Below the pieces are notes generated by a model. It saw nothing but the letters and a program-made list of their open reading frames with translations. It was not told where the DNA came from and did not search any database. The translations under genes and the position numbers were made by a program. This document shows, one piece after another, positions 24,096-32,295 of a stretch of 64,000 nt of DNA (positions within the stretch are counted from its first letter, which is position 1; every line of letters starts with the position of its first letter). This DNA is from an uncultured Oscillibacter sp. GTDB taxonomy: Bacteria > Bacillota > Clostridia > Oscillospirales > Oscillospiraceae. The DNA lies in contig NZ_CAJTUX010000007.1 of the NCBI RefSeq assembly GCF_910579365.1, forward strand, positions 5,876-69,875. Direction: 5' to 3'.

Positions 24096-27000
24096 TCAGT
24101 GCCTGGAGGAGGAGCGGCTGTGTTTCAGCAGATTCTCCAGCGTCTTCAACAGCTTCTCGATGTCGATGGGCTTGGAAATGTGGCCGTCCATTCCGCTTTT
24201 GAGGGCGGCCTGTTTGTCCTCCTCAAAAGCGTTGGCCGTCATGGCCAGAATGGGAATGGAGGCCAGTTTCGGGTTCTCCAGCGACCGGATGGCCCGGGTG
24301 GCCTCATAGCCGTTCATGACGGGCATCTGCACGTCCATCAGCACCAGCTGGTAATGCCCCGGCTGAGACTGGCGCAGCAGGTCCAGGGCGATCTGCCCGT
24401 TCTCCGCGATTTCCACGGTGAAGCCCGCCTCCTCCAGGATGACTTGGGCGATCTCCTGGTTCAGCTCGTTGTCCTCCGCCAGCAGGATGCGGCCCAGATT
24501 GTGGGAGAACGCTTTCTCCGGTTCGTCCTCCTCCGGCTCTTCCTCCGTGCTGACAATGGAAAGCAGGCAGTCCCGCAGCTCGGAGAGGAACAGGGGTTTG
24601 CCGCAGAAGGCGGTGACGCCGGCCTCCAGGGCCTCGTCCTCGATATCGGCCCAGTCGTACGCGGTGAGAACGATGATGGGCACGTTCTCGCCGCACTCCT
24701 TGCGGATTCTCCGCGCCACCTCGATGCCATTCATGTCCGGCAGCAGCCAGTCGATGATGTAGATGGAATAGTGGTCCTGGCGCATCATGGCCTGACGGGT
24801 GCGGAGCACCGCCTCCTTGCCGGAGAGGGTCCACTCCGCCCGCAAGCCAATCTGCTGAAGCATGCAGCTGACGCTGTCGCAGGTGTTGAAATCATCATCC
24901 ACTACCAGGGCCCGGCAACCGGCCAGCTCCGGGATGGTGGTGGGCTCCTTGCCCTCGGAGCAGAGCCGGAAGGTGAGCGAGACGGTGAATTCCGTCCCCG
25001 CGCCCTGGCGGCTCTTAACCGAGATGGAGCCGTTCATCATCTCCACGATATTCCGGGTGATGGCCATGCCCAGGCCGGTGCCCTGGATGCCGCTGGTGGT
25101 GGAGTTCCGTTCCCGCTCGAAGGGCTCGAAGATGTGGGCGACAAATTCCTCGCTCATGCCAACGCCGGTGTCCCGGACGCTGAATTCATAGGAGGCGTGG
25201 CCGGCCGGGGCGGCCGGCTTCTCCGTCACCCGGATGCTGACGATGCCGCCGGCAGGAGTGTATTTCACGGAGTTGCTCAAGAGGTTTAAAAGAATCTGAT
25301 TCAGCCGCAGCCGGTCGCAGAAGATGTCCTCGTGGATCACATCCACGGCGTCCATGTACAGCTCCAGCTGTTTGGCGTGGACATCCGCCTGGACGATGCT
25401 TCGAAGGCCGTGGAGGATATCCGGCAGGGAGCAGGGCTTCTCATCCAGGTACATTTTGCCGCTTTCAATGCGGCTCATATCCAGCACGTCGTTGATCAGG
25501 CTGAGGAGATGATTGCCGGAGGTCATGATCTTCTTCAGATAGCTCTCCACCTGTTCCCGGTTGTCGATATGGGTGGTGGCCAGAGCGGTGAAACCGATGA
25601 TAGCGTTCATGGGCGTTCGGATGTCGTGAGACATGTTGGAGAGGAACACGCTCTTGGCCTTGCTGGCCCGGTTGGCCTGGGAGAGGGCGTCCTCCAGCAG
25701 GGTCTTCTTCTCCATCTCCTCCCGGGTTTCCTCATCCACACTGCGAAAGCCGATGACCACGCCCCGGCTGTTGTCCCAGTCCCCGATGGGTACGGCCTTC
25801 ATCTGGAAATAGCGGATTTCTCCGCCGCAGACGGCCCGGTAATTGAGATAATAGACCCTCCTGATCTGCAGCTCCTGCTCCAGATGGTCCCCGGCGAAGA
25901 TGTCGCGCAGAAGGTCCTGGTCGTCCACGTATACGCAGGTTTGAATATAACGCTCCATACTCTCCTGCATTTCCAGCTCCCCGGAAAAGAGCTGGTCCAA
26001 AATGCCATAAGCACAGTGGTGGGTCCGCAGAGCGTTCCCTTTGCGGGTGTCCAGGTCGAAGAAGCAGACCAGATTGTAGTCGATGCTCAGGGCCTGAATC
26101 AGCGCCTGCTGGCGGCGCTCCTTTTGCAGCAGCTCTTCCTGTTCCCGCAGCTTTTGCGCGGTGCAGTCCAGAAGGAAGCGCTGGTAGAACAGCTCGCCGT
26201 TTTCCTCCATCAGCTTCACGTTGCCCATTACGTGAATGACCTCTCCGTTGCTGTGAAGAACGCGGTACTCCACACTGACGCTGTCCCCCGGGTTTTTCAG
26301 GGACTTGATGCAGCCCAGAAGCTTCTCCCGGTCCTCCTCAACGACAGAGGTGGCGATGGTGTCGAAGCCGGCCCGGGTCAAGTCCTCCTCGGTTTGATAG
26401 CCCAGAATTTCCAGGGCGGCGCGGTTGACGCTGAGAATCCGGACCCCGTCCAGACTGTGGCACAGCACGCCGCAGTCCATGGTGGTGAACAGCGTCTCCA
26501 GCGCCTTGTTTTCCCGGCGCAGCTCTTCCTCGTAGGCGCGCTCCTTCGTCACATCAATGGCCACGCCCACCGTGCCCATAACGCTGCCGTCCAAGTCGTA
26601 CAGCGGGGACTTGTAGGTGGTCAGAAGACGGGCGCCTCCTCCGGTTTGGATAGACTCCTCTGAAACGCAGGTCTTCTCCGTCTCCATGACGACGCGCTCC
26701 GACTCGATGCAGGCGGGATCGTCCTCTTCCACATCCCATATGTAAGCGTGCCGCTGGCCCTCAACCTGTTCTTTGGTTTTTCCAACGGTTGTGCAGAAAC
26801 TGTCGTTCACCTTCTCGTGAACGCCGTCCTTGGTTTTGTACCAGACCAGATTGGGGACGCTGTTGATGGCGGCCTCCAGGTATTGGCTGGTCTCCCAGAA
26901 GTCCCTGCGGAGCTTGCAGGACTGCTGCCAGCGCTGAAAATGGAAGCGCAGTTCTTCGCCGGACATGGGGAGGGTCCAGACGTCGGAAACGGCGGAGAGC

Positions 27001-27266
27001 CGCCCGGCGAGGGCGGACAGCTGTTCCCGCTCCGCCAAAAGAATGAGCTCCGCCCCGGCGGCTGCCAGCGTCTGGACGGTTTTGCCAGCGTCCGTTTCCC
27101 GGAGATCGGCGATAATCACATCGGCCTTGGCGGCGAGGTTCGGGTCCGGCTGAACGCTCTCCAAAAACGTGTGAGTAAACTGGCCGAGGGGTTCGGATTC
27201 CCGAATGGGGTCAAACAGCTCTCTCTTGGGACCCATCAGATAGAGCTGCATGCGGCAATGATACAT
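24096..27266 (-). CDS. Hybrid sensor histidine kinase with PAS domains and two receiver domains
   Basis: A 1056-residue cytosolic hybrid kinase with no transmembrane segment. Order: an N-terminal receiver-like domain (about 1-120), two or three PAS/PAC sensor domains (for example AAINSVPNLVWYKTKDGV and DGVRILSVNRAALEILGYQ), HisKA with the phospho-histidine in FLSNMSHDIRTPMNAIIGF near residue 545, HATPase with DTGVGMSEEF and GTGLGMAI, then two receivers: VVDDDFNTCDS from about 787 and LLAEDNELNQE from about 927 with acceptor D in VLMDVQMPVMNG. No HPt domain is present. The first receiver has IIDWLLPDMNG. Start ATG at 27266 after TGGAGGAGAACGCAT. Signal and output are unknown. Confidence 0.93.
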   Translation of the reverse strand: MYHCRMQLYLMGPKRELFDPIRESEPLGQFTHTFLESVQPDPNLAAKADVIIADLRETDAGKTVQTLAAAGAELILLAEREQLSALAGRLSAVSDVWTLPMSGEELRFHFQRWQQSCKLRRDFWETSQYLEAAINSVPNLVWYKTKDGVHEKVNDSFCTTVGKTKEQVEGQRHAYIWDVEEDDPACIESERVVMETEKTCVSEESIQTGGGARLLTTYKSPLYDLDGSVMGTVGVAIDVTKERAYEEELRRENKALETLFTTMDCGVLCHSLDGVRILSVNRAALEILGYQTEEDLTRAGFDTIATSVVEEDREKLLGCIKSLKNPGDSVSVEYRVLHSNGEVIHVMGNVKLMEENGELFYQRFLLDCTAQKLREQEELLQKERRQQALIQALSIDYNLVCFFDLDTRKGNALRTHHCAYGILDQLFSGELEMQESMERYIQTCVYVDDQDLLRDIFAGDHLEQELQIRRVYYLNYRAVCGGEIRYFQMKAVPIGDWDNSRGVVIGFRSVDEETREEMEKKTLLEDALSQANRASKAKSVFLSNMSHDIRTPMNAIIGFTALATTHIDNREQVESYLKKIMTSGNHLLSLINDVLDMSRIESGKMYLDEKPCSLPDILHGLRSIVQADVHAKQLELYMDAVDVIHEDIFCDRLRLNQILLNLLSNSVKYTPAGGIVSIRVTEKPAAPAGHASYEFSVRDTGVGMSEEFVAHIFEPFERERNSTTSGIQGTGLGMAITRNIVEMMNGSISVKSRQGAGTEFTVSLTFRLCSEGKEPTTIPELAGCRALVVDDDFNTCDSVSCMLQQIGLRAEWTLSGKEAVLRTRQAMMRQDHYSIYIIDWLLPDMNGIEVARRIRKECGENVPIIVLTAYDWADIEDEALEAGVTAFCGKPLFLSELRDCLLSIVSTEEEPEEDEPEKAFSHNLGRILLAEDNELNQEIAQVILEEAGFTVEIAENGQIALDLLRQSQPGHYQLVLMDVQMPVMNGYEATRAIRSLENPKLASIPILAMTANAFEEDKQAALKSGMDGHISKPIDIEKLLKTLENLLKHSRSSSRH

Positions 27267-27707
27267 ATGCGTTCTCCTCCATATGGTTTGCGCGTTAACG
27301 GCGGACGGAAGGGCAAACAGCCCGCCACTTTACTCTATTCTACATTTTAACGGCTGAAAGACCTGGTGTCAACCTTGGGGTGGGCCTTTGAGGGCCGGAA
27401 TTGCGAAATTTCCGGGAAAAAGAAAAAGCGCACGGCAAGGGATGCCGCGCGTCCAAGGGCGATCAAGTTTCCCCGGCGGAGCTGCTGGGGGTAGAAAAAC
27501 GAAAGTAAGGTTTCTGGAAAACAGGGGCTTGACAAATGGGAGGGAAATTTTTGCAAAACGGTTGCACAGCCAGGTGCAACTGCCCGGGAAGAGAAACACC
27601 TTGTGGGTTTGGACAAGAGCCGGAAAAGAAAAGCCGCCCCAGGCGGAGGCGGGGCGTTCTGCGGCCTGCGTCCGGATACTAAAATGAAGAAGGAGAGGAG
27701 AAGGCTT
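27267..27707. other. Divergent intergenic region with palindrome
   Basis: About 440 bases between the hybrid kinase and the lysis cassette. It contains a TTGACA (27530-27535) without a matching -10 element and a palindrome GTTGCAC-N6-GTGCAAC (27561-27580) that could be an operator. No gene is supported. Confidence 0.4.
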
Positions 27708-27989
27708 ATGGACGAGAACCGTTCCCGGTCCTGCGGCGGAGCGGCGAACGCCGCCGGGGGAAGGAGCAGGAAAACGTCGACTTGGGTTCTGGCGCTGCTG
27801 GGGCTGTTTCTGCTGGCGTTCATCACGGCGATGACTGTCATTTTCTGCGTCAAGGGCTCGGAGCCGGCGACCCTGATCCAGTACACCCTGGGTGCGGGAG
27901 GCGTGGAGGCGCTGCTGCTGGCGGGCATCAAGATCAGCAAGGTCGCCGCCGGAAACCGGTGCGGAGAGAAGGAGGAAACGAATGGATAA
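27708..27989 (+). CDS. Small phage-type membrane protein preceding a holin
   Basis: A 93-residue protein with a polar Ser/Gly-rich N-terminus, a hydrophobic helix at about 25-46 (STWVLALLGLFLLAFITAM) and a second weaker one at about 57-75. Proteins with this pattern, including the VIFCVKGSEPATLIQYTL-like stretch, are common next to holins in prophages of gut Clostridia. The ATG at 27708 follows GGAGAGGAGAAGGCTT. The next gene overlaps by eight bases. It may be a holin or antiholin; no named family is claimed. Confidence 0.65.
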   Translation: MDENRSRSCGGAANAAGGRSRKTSTWVLALLGLFLLAFITAMTVIFCVKGSEPATLIQYTLGAGGVEALLLAGIKISKVAAGNRCGEKEETNG

Positions 27990-28197
27990 AAACATAGGGA
28001 AGCGGCTGGGGACGCTCCTCAGCGTGAAGAGTCTGGTGACGCTGGCGCTGACGGCGGTGTTTTCCGTCATGGCTCTGGGAAAGGGGATTTCTCAGGACTT
28101 TATGACGGTGTACGCCGTGGTCATTGCCTTCTACTTTGGGACCCAGAGCCAGAAGGTGCAGGATGTGCTGGAGGGAAGCGGATATGGCAACGGCTGA
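27982..28197 (+). CDS. Holin-like small membrane protein
   Basis: 71 residues with two hydrophobic stretches (about 16-35 and 42-54) and a polar C-terminus (SQKVQDVLEGSGYGNG). Size, topology and position between the previous membrane protein and a peptidoglycan hydrolase match phage holins that open the membrane for an endolysin. ATG at 27982 follows GAAGGAGGAAACGA. It overlaps both neighbours, giving a tight three-gene cassette. Confidence 0.65.
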   Translation: MDKNIGKRLGTLLSVKSLVTLALTAVFSVMALGKGISQDFMTVYAVVIAFYFGTQSQKVQDVLEGSGYGNG

Positions 28198-28831
28198 AAA
28201 GGTTCTGCGCATTGCCCAGGGTGAGCTGGGGACGAAGGAGCGTCCGGCGAACTCCAACCAGGTCAAGTACAACACCTGGTATTATGGCCGGGAGGTCTCC
28301 GGCCCCGCGTATCCCTGGTGCATGGTATTCTTGCAGTGGGTGTTCCACCAGGCGGAGGCGTCCCGTCTTCTGCCGGTGCGGACGGCCTCCTGCGGGGCGC
28401 TGATGCGGGCGGCGAGGACGGCGGGACAGTGGGTGGAGCGGAACTTCCGCCCGGGAGACGTGGTGATTTACGACTTTTCCGGCGGCGGCAGCACCGACCA
28501 CACGGGAATTGTGGAACGGGTGACAGCCTCCGGCGTGGTAGCCATCGAGGGCAACACCAGCGAGGCCGGCAGCCAGTCCAACGGTGGGGAGGTGTGCCGG
28601 AGAACCCGGCCCAACCGTCAGATCGTGGGCGCGCTGCGCCCCAGATATGAGAAGGAGGAGACCAACATGGACAACACAGCAAGCCCCGCCCATAAAGAGG
28701 GCGTGGAGTGGGCCGTGAAAAACGGCATTCTCACCGGAGACGCGCAGGGGGACCTGAAATTGAAGGATCCGGTGACCCGGCAGCAGCTGTGCACAATGCT
28801 CAAGCGGCTGGCGGACTATTTGAAAAAATAA
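28184..28831 (+). CDS. CHAP-domain peptidoglycan hydrolase (endolysin type) with C-terminal SLH-like repeat
   Basis: A 215-residue protein. Residues about 1-155 are a CHAP/NlpC-type amidase-endopeptidase domain: nucleophile C46 in PAYPWCMVFLQW, histidine H106 in STDHTGIVE, and an acidic/Asn residue in IEGNTSEAGSQ. The last 55 residues resemble one SLH-type or wall-binding repeat (EGVEWAVKNGILTG, DPVTRQQLCTMLKRLADYL), as in phage lysins of Clostridia. There is no signal peptide, consistent with release through the holin-like protein encoded just upstream (14-base overlap). No other phage genes surround it. Confidence 0.85.
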   Translation: MATAEKVLRIAQGELGTKERPANSNQVKYNTWYYGREVSGPAYPWCMVFLQWVFHQAEASRLLPVRTASCGALMRAARTAGQWVERNFRPGDVVIYDFSGGGSTDHTGIVERVTASGVVAIEGNTSEAGSQSNGGEVCRRTRPNRQIVGALRPRYEKEETNMDNTASPAHKEGVEWAVKNGILTGDAQGDLKLKDPVTRQQLCTMLKRLADYLKK

Positions 28832-28847
28832 GCGGAGAACACAAAAA

Positions 28848-28880
28848 AGCGGGCGGGACCAAAGGTCCCGCCCGCTGCTT
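28848..28880. terminator. Bidirectional terminator
   Basis: AGCGGGCGGGACC-AAA-GGTCCCGCCCGCT forms a 13-bp stem with a U-run on the minus strand (TTTTTTG) and a shorter one on the plus strand. Confidence 0.85.
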
Positions 28881-30244
28881 TATATGCCGGATTCCTCCGG
28901 GTCCCCGGCGTTTCGCCAGGGCCCGGCGCGGTAGAAGAGAATGGACATGACGGAGGCGATGGTCCAGCCGATGGGCCAGGCGCACCAGATGCCTGTGGAA
29001 CCCAGGGCCGTTTCCGCCAGCGCCGCCGCCAGCGCCACCCGCAGAACCAGATCGGTGAAGGTGGAGGTCATGAAGTGCAGCATTCTTCCGGAGCCCCGGA
29101 GGATGCCGTCGGCCACCAGCTTGACGGAGACCAGGAAGTAGAAGGGGGAGAGGATGCGCAGAAAATACACGCCGGTTTGCAGGGCCGTCTCCGTGGGCTG
29201 GTCCAGGAAGAGGCGAAGGACATGCCGCCCGGCAAAAAAGTACAGCAAAAACAGCGGCAGGCTCAGCAGCCACACCAGCTTTACCCCGGCCCGGAAGCCG
29301 GACCGAACCCGGGAGAGCTTTTTCGCGCCGACGTTCTGCGCCGTGTAATTGGAAACGCCGTTTCCCAGGGTGGTGAAGGAGGTGATGACCAGATTGTTCA
29401 GCTTTACCGCCGCGGAGTAACCCGCCATAACGCCGGTGCCGAAGCCGTTGATGACCCCCTGGATGAAGATGTTGCCCACGGAGATAAAGCTCTGCTGAAG
29501 GATGCTGGGGATGGCGATGAGGGCAATTTTCCGCAGGAGGAAGAGGGAGAAGAGCGGGTGCGGCTCCTGGGTTTCGATGCTTCGCAGGCGCAGAAAAACC
29601 GCCCCCACCGCCAGCACGCAGCTGACGCCCTGGCAGAGGAAGGTGGCCCAGGCCACGCCGGCGACGCCCATGTCGAAAACGGTGACAAAGAGAATGTCCA
29701 CCGCGATGTTGGACGTGGAGGAGGCCGCCAGGAAGAGAAAGGGCGTCCGGGAGTCCCCCAGGGCGGAGAAGACGCCGGTGGCGATGTTGTAGAAAAAGAC
29801 GAAGGGGAGCCCCCAGATGTAGATATCCAGATACAGCTTGGACGCGGAGAAAGCCTCCTCCGGGGTGTTGATGAGCCGGAGCAGCTCGCCGCAGCCCAGG
29901 ACGCCGGTTACCATCAGCGCGGCGCAGAGGACGGCGCTTGCAATGCTGGCGGTGGAGACCGCCGTCTTCATTGTCCCGTATTCCCTGGCTCCGAAGAGCT
30001 GGGAGACGACGACGGAGCAGCCCATGTTGCAGCCGAAGGCAAAGGCCAGAAAGATCAGCGTCACCTCGTAGCTGTTGCCCACGGAGGCCAGGGCGGTTTC
30101 ACCGATGAATTTTCCGGCAACGAAGCTGTCGGCGATGTTGTAGAGCTGCTGGAAGAGAATGCTTCCAAACAGAGGAAGACAGAACCGCCAAAGGACGGTT
30201 TCCGGTCTTCCCACAGTCAAATCCCGATTCAGATCTTGACGCAT
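28880..30244 (-). CDS. MATE family efflux transporter
   Basis: A 454-residue multidrug and toxin extrusion protein with about twelve membrane segments. Typical starts of the two halves are visible: GRPETVLWRFCLPLFGSILFQQLYNIADSFV near the N-terminus and IALIAIPSILQQSFISVGNIFIQGVI in the middle. MATE proteins export drugs or metabolites in exchange for Na+ or H+. The start at 30244 follows CGAGGTGTCCCCCT. Its promoter overlaps a palindrome suited to a TetR- or MarR-type repressor. The substrate cannot be read from sequence. Confidence 0.92.
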   Translation of the reverse strand: MRQDLNRDLTVGRPETVLWRFCLPLFGSILFQQLYNIADSFVAGKFIGETALASVGNSYEVTLIFLAFAFGCNMGCSVVVSQLFGAREYGTMKTAVSTASIASAVLCAALMVTGVLGCGELLRLINTPEEAFSASKLYLDIYIWGLPFVFFYNIATGVFSALGDSRTPFLFLAASSTSNIAVDILFVTVFDMGVAGVAWATFLCQGVSCVLAVGAVFLRLRSIETQEPHPLFSLFLLRKIALIAIPSILQQSFISVGNIFIQGVINGFGTGVMAGYSAAVKLNNLVITSFTTLGNGVSNYTAQNVGAKKLSRVRSGFRAGVKLVWLLSLPLFLLYFFAGRHVLRLFLDQPTETALQTGVYFLRILSPFYFLVSVKLVADGILRGSGRMLHFMTSTFTDLVLRVALAAALAETALGSTGIWCAWPIGWTIASVMSILFYRAGPWRNAGDPEESGI

Positions 30245-30283
30245 AGGGGGACACCTCGCTTTTCAATTTCTCTGCGGCTTTTG

Positions 30284-30329
30284 ATTATAGTCCCCAAAAT
30301 CGGAGGTGTAAACCGTCATTTTGACGGTT
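30284..30329 (-). promoter_or_regulatory. MATE promoter overlapped by a palindromic operator
   Basis: Minus strand TTTACA (30312-30307), 17-base spacer, TATAAT (30289-30284). The palindrome AACCGTCA-TTT-TGACGGTT (30311-30329) touches the -35 element, a typical repressor position. Confidence 0.65.
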
Positions 30330-30439
30330 ATGAAAGAAGGTCCTGGGGCGGAGCGCCAGCCGGGCAGGGAGAGGAAGGGCTGGACCTTGACGGTCAGATC
30401 AGCGCCTGTGCGGACGTGATGAATGTGTTCCGGGGCTGA
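30330..30439 (+). pseudogene. Possible remnant of a TetR-type regulator
   Basis: Right after the palindrome an ATG (30330) opens a frame that dies after about 30 codons, and a second frame ends in GLDLDGQISACADVMNVFRG at 30439, which looks like the C-terminus of a TetR-family repressor. Position (divergent from MATE, beside the operator) fits a deleted repressor gene. This is a weak inference from a short peptide. Confidence 0.25.
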
Positions 30440-30460
30440 TTCGCCGCTGCGGCAAATGAA

Positions 30461-30490
30461 ACGCGGACCGCATTGCGGTCCGCGTTTTCC
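30461..30490. terminator. Terminator beyond the VanY-type gene
   Basis: ACGCGGACCGC and GCGGTCCGCGT form an 11-bp stem with loop ATT; followed by TTTTCC on the plus strand and TTTCATTT on the minus strand. Confidence 0.7.
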
Positions 30491-30491
30491 G

Positions 30492-31430
30492 TTATCCGAC
30501 GCTTAGGTACTCCTCCAGGCAGAGGCCCTGCTCCGTGATCTCCCGAGCGGCCTCCCGCCCCACATAGCGGTAGTGCCAGGGCTCGTAGCCCACGCCGGTG
30601 AGGGCGCTTTTCTCCGTGGGATAGCGGAGGATGAAGCCGTAGTCCGCGCAGTGCGCCATCAGCCACTTCTGGACCTCCGTCTTCTCCTGCCCCTCGTCCA
30701 GAAGCTGGTAGGACTTGTCCACAATGTCCACCGCCAGCCCCGCCTGGTGCTCGCTGGTTCCGGGGCGGGACACCCACCGGGCGGCCAGGGCCTCCGCCTC
30801 CTCCCGGCTCCCGGCCTGAGAGAGGCAGGATCGAACCTTTTGTTCAAAAAGCGCCTCCTGCTTTTCCTGAGTCCGGTACGAGGAGCAGATCATCGGCTCC
30901 AGCCCCTCCGCCCGGCAGGCATCCATCATCCGCTGGAGGTCCGGATAGACCCGCTTGTCGATGGAGTGCCCGTTGACCAATTGGGTGAACTCCGGAATGG
31001 AGAAGCCCTCCGGCAGGGGATGGTCCCCGTTGACCAGGATCAGGTTCCAGCCGTCCTGAGGGGAGGCGGTTTTCGTCTCTCCGCTGGAGATCACCGCGCC
31101 GGGGACGGTCCGGATGCGGATGGCCTGGGCGTCCCCGGTCCCCGGCTCCTCCGGGAGAGGGGCGGAGGTCTGGGAGGAGGCGGCCGCCGGGGGAAAGGGT
31201 ACGTCCCCGACAGCTCCGGCCCTCCCCAGCAGAAAGCCCCCGGCGAACAGCGCCAGCCCCAGAAGAACGGGCAAAAGCAAGGGGGACCGTTTTCTCCGCC
31301 GGGCCCGGGAGGGCGCCGGACGGCGGGACCTGGAGACCGTGGGCTCGTCCCACTGCATAGGCGAGGCGGCGTAATACTCCCGGTCCGGGAGCGGAAATTC
31401 ATGGATTACGCAGGAATGAGAGAAGGACAT
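30492..31430 (-). CDS. VanY-type D-alanyl-D-alanine carboxypeptidase
   Basis: A 312-residue membrane-anchored peptidase (M15B). Residues 1-48 are cytoplasmic and basic, about 49-70 span the membrane, and a Ser/Pro-rich linker leads to the catalytic domain: VNGDHPLPEGFSIPEFTQLVNG, ICSSYRTQEKQEALF, the zinc ligands in RPGTSEHQAGLAVDIVD, and GYEPWHYRYVG with the catalytic Glu and third ligand. It trims the terminal D-Ala from peptidoglycan pentapeptides. It is the last gene of a set with a two-component system on the same strand, so regulation by that system is likely. Start at 31430 after CAAAGGAGCTG. No vanHAX ligase genes are present. Confidence 0.9.
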   Translation of the reverse strand: MSFSHSCVIHEFPLPDREYYAASPMQWDEPTVSRSRRPAPSRARRRKRSPLLLPVLLGLALFAGGFLLGRAGAVGDVPFPPAAASSQTSAPLPEEPGTGDAQAIRIRTVPGAVISSGETKTASPQDGWNLILVNGDHPLPEGFSIPEFTQLVNGHSIDKRVYPDLQRMMDACRAEGLEPMICSSYRTQEKQEALFEQKVRSCLSQAGSREEAEALAARWVSRPGTSEHQAGLAVDIVDKSYQLLDEGQEKTEVQKWLMAHCADYGFILRYPTEKSALTGVGYEPWHYRYVGREAAREITEQGLCLEEYLSVG

Positions 31431-31512
31431 AGAAAACAGCTCCTTTGCCTTTGAACTGTCTCTATCTTAAAGCCTGTCCCCGTCGAAACCGAAACATTCC
31501 TGCATCAAAGTC

Positions 31513-32295
31513 TCACCGTTTTTGTATCGAAACGGCATCATTATAGAAGCCGGAGTCAGTAGGAAGGCCCATGGCGGTCAGGGTGTCGCTGTCCACCGTC
31601 TCCAAATCGATTTGCAGGATGATGCCCATAAAGTCCCTATACCGCTGGACCCAGCAGAGAGCCCGGCTGTCCGCCAGGCGGAAGCCGGCGCTGCTGTCTT
31701 CGTGAGCCTCCAGCAGTTCGTACTCCAGCCCCAGGTCCTCCAGGAAGGTCCTGCCGATGGTCTCCGCCGCGGCGGGAAAGTCCCGGAGCTGTTTGGAGAA
31801 CAGCTCCAGGGCCAGGATATGCCCGGATTCCTGGTCCAGGTACAGAGAGAGGATTTTTCCGGCCTTTTGGTCGTAGGCATCCAGCATGGCGAAGGACGCG
31901 CTGGACAGGTCCCGCTGGTCCCGGAGATAGAGAAGGCTGGCGGAAAAATCCGCGTTATAGACGCCGGAAGTTTCCGGCAGGATGCCCAGCTCCGCCAGCT
32001 TTTGCAGCTCCGTCCGGGCCTGAGCGGACAGCTCCTTCTGCTTTTCCGCCTCCGGCTCCTGCTGCACGATGGTCAGAAACTCCGGCATGGAGTGATACTG
32101 GACCAGCAGCCACACCCGGCCCGGCAGCTCCGGGGGCTTGAAGGGAAAGTTGTTGTCCGCCGTCAGGGGCTCGGCGTGGACGGTGCCGGCGAGCTCCACG
32201 TCCTCCAGCGTGGAAAGGCGCAGGGGCAGCAGGGCCAGGGCCGCCACCGTCAGGGCTGTCAGGACGGGGAAGAGTCCGTTTTTCCAGTTTCGCAC
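31513..32295 (-). CDS. Membrane-anchored extracytoplasmic protein of unknown function
   Basis: A 260-residue protein with one N-terminal hydrophobic helix (GLFPVLTALTVAALALLPL) as signal anchor, then a soluble domain. No domain was recognised. The GTG start at 32295 follows AAGGAGACGCGCC and lies 37 bases inside the preceding kinase gene, so translation is likely coupled to it. Such small anchored proteins beside sensor kinases often tune kinase activity (as YycH/YycI do), but no sequence resemblance to them is claimed. The VanY-type gene follows 82 bases downstream. Confidence 0.7.
   Translation of the reverse strand: MRNWKNGLFPVLTALTVAALALLPLRLSTLEDVELAGTVHAEPLTADNNFPFKPPELPGRVWLLVQYHSMPEFLTIVQQEPEAEKQKELSAQARTELQKLAELGILPETSGVYNADFSASLLYLRDQRDLSSASFAMLDAYDQKAGKILSLYLDQESGHILALELFSKQLRDFPAAAETIGRTFLEDLGLEYELLEAHEDSSAGFRLADSRALCWVQRYRDFMGIILQIDLETVDSDTLTAMGLPTDSGFYNDAVSIQKR

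Noticed and set aside
27708..28831. Complete prophage
   Set aside because: Only the lysis genes are present; no integrase, portal, terminase, capsid or tail genes flank them.
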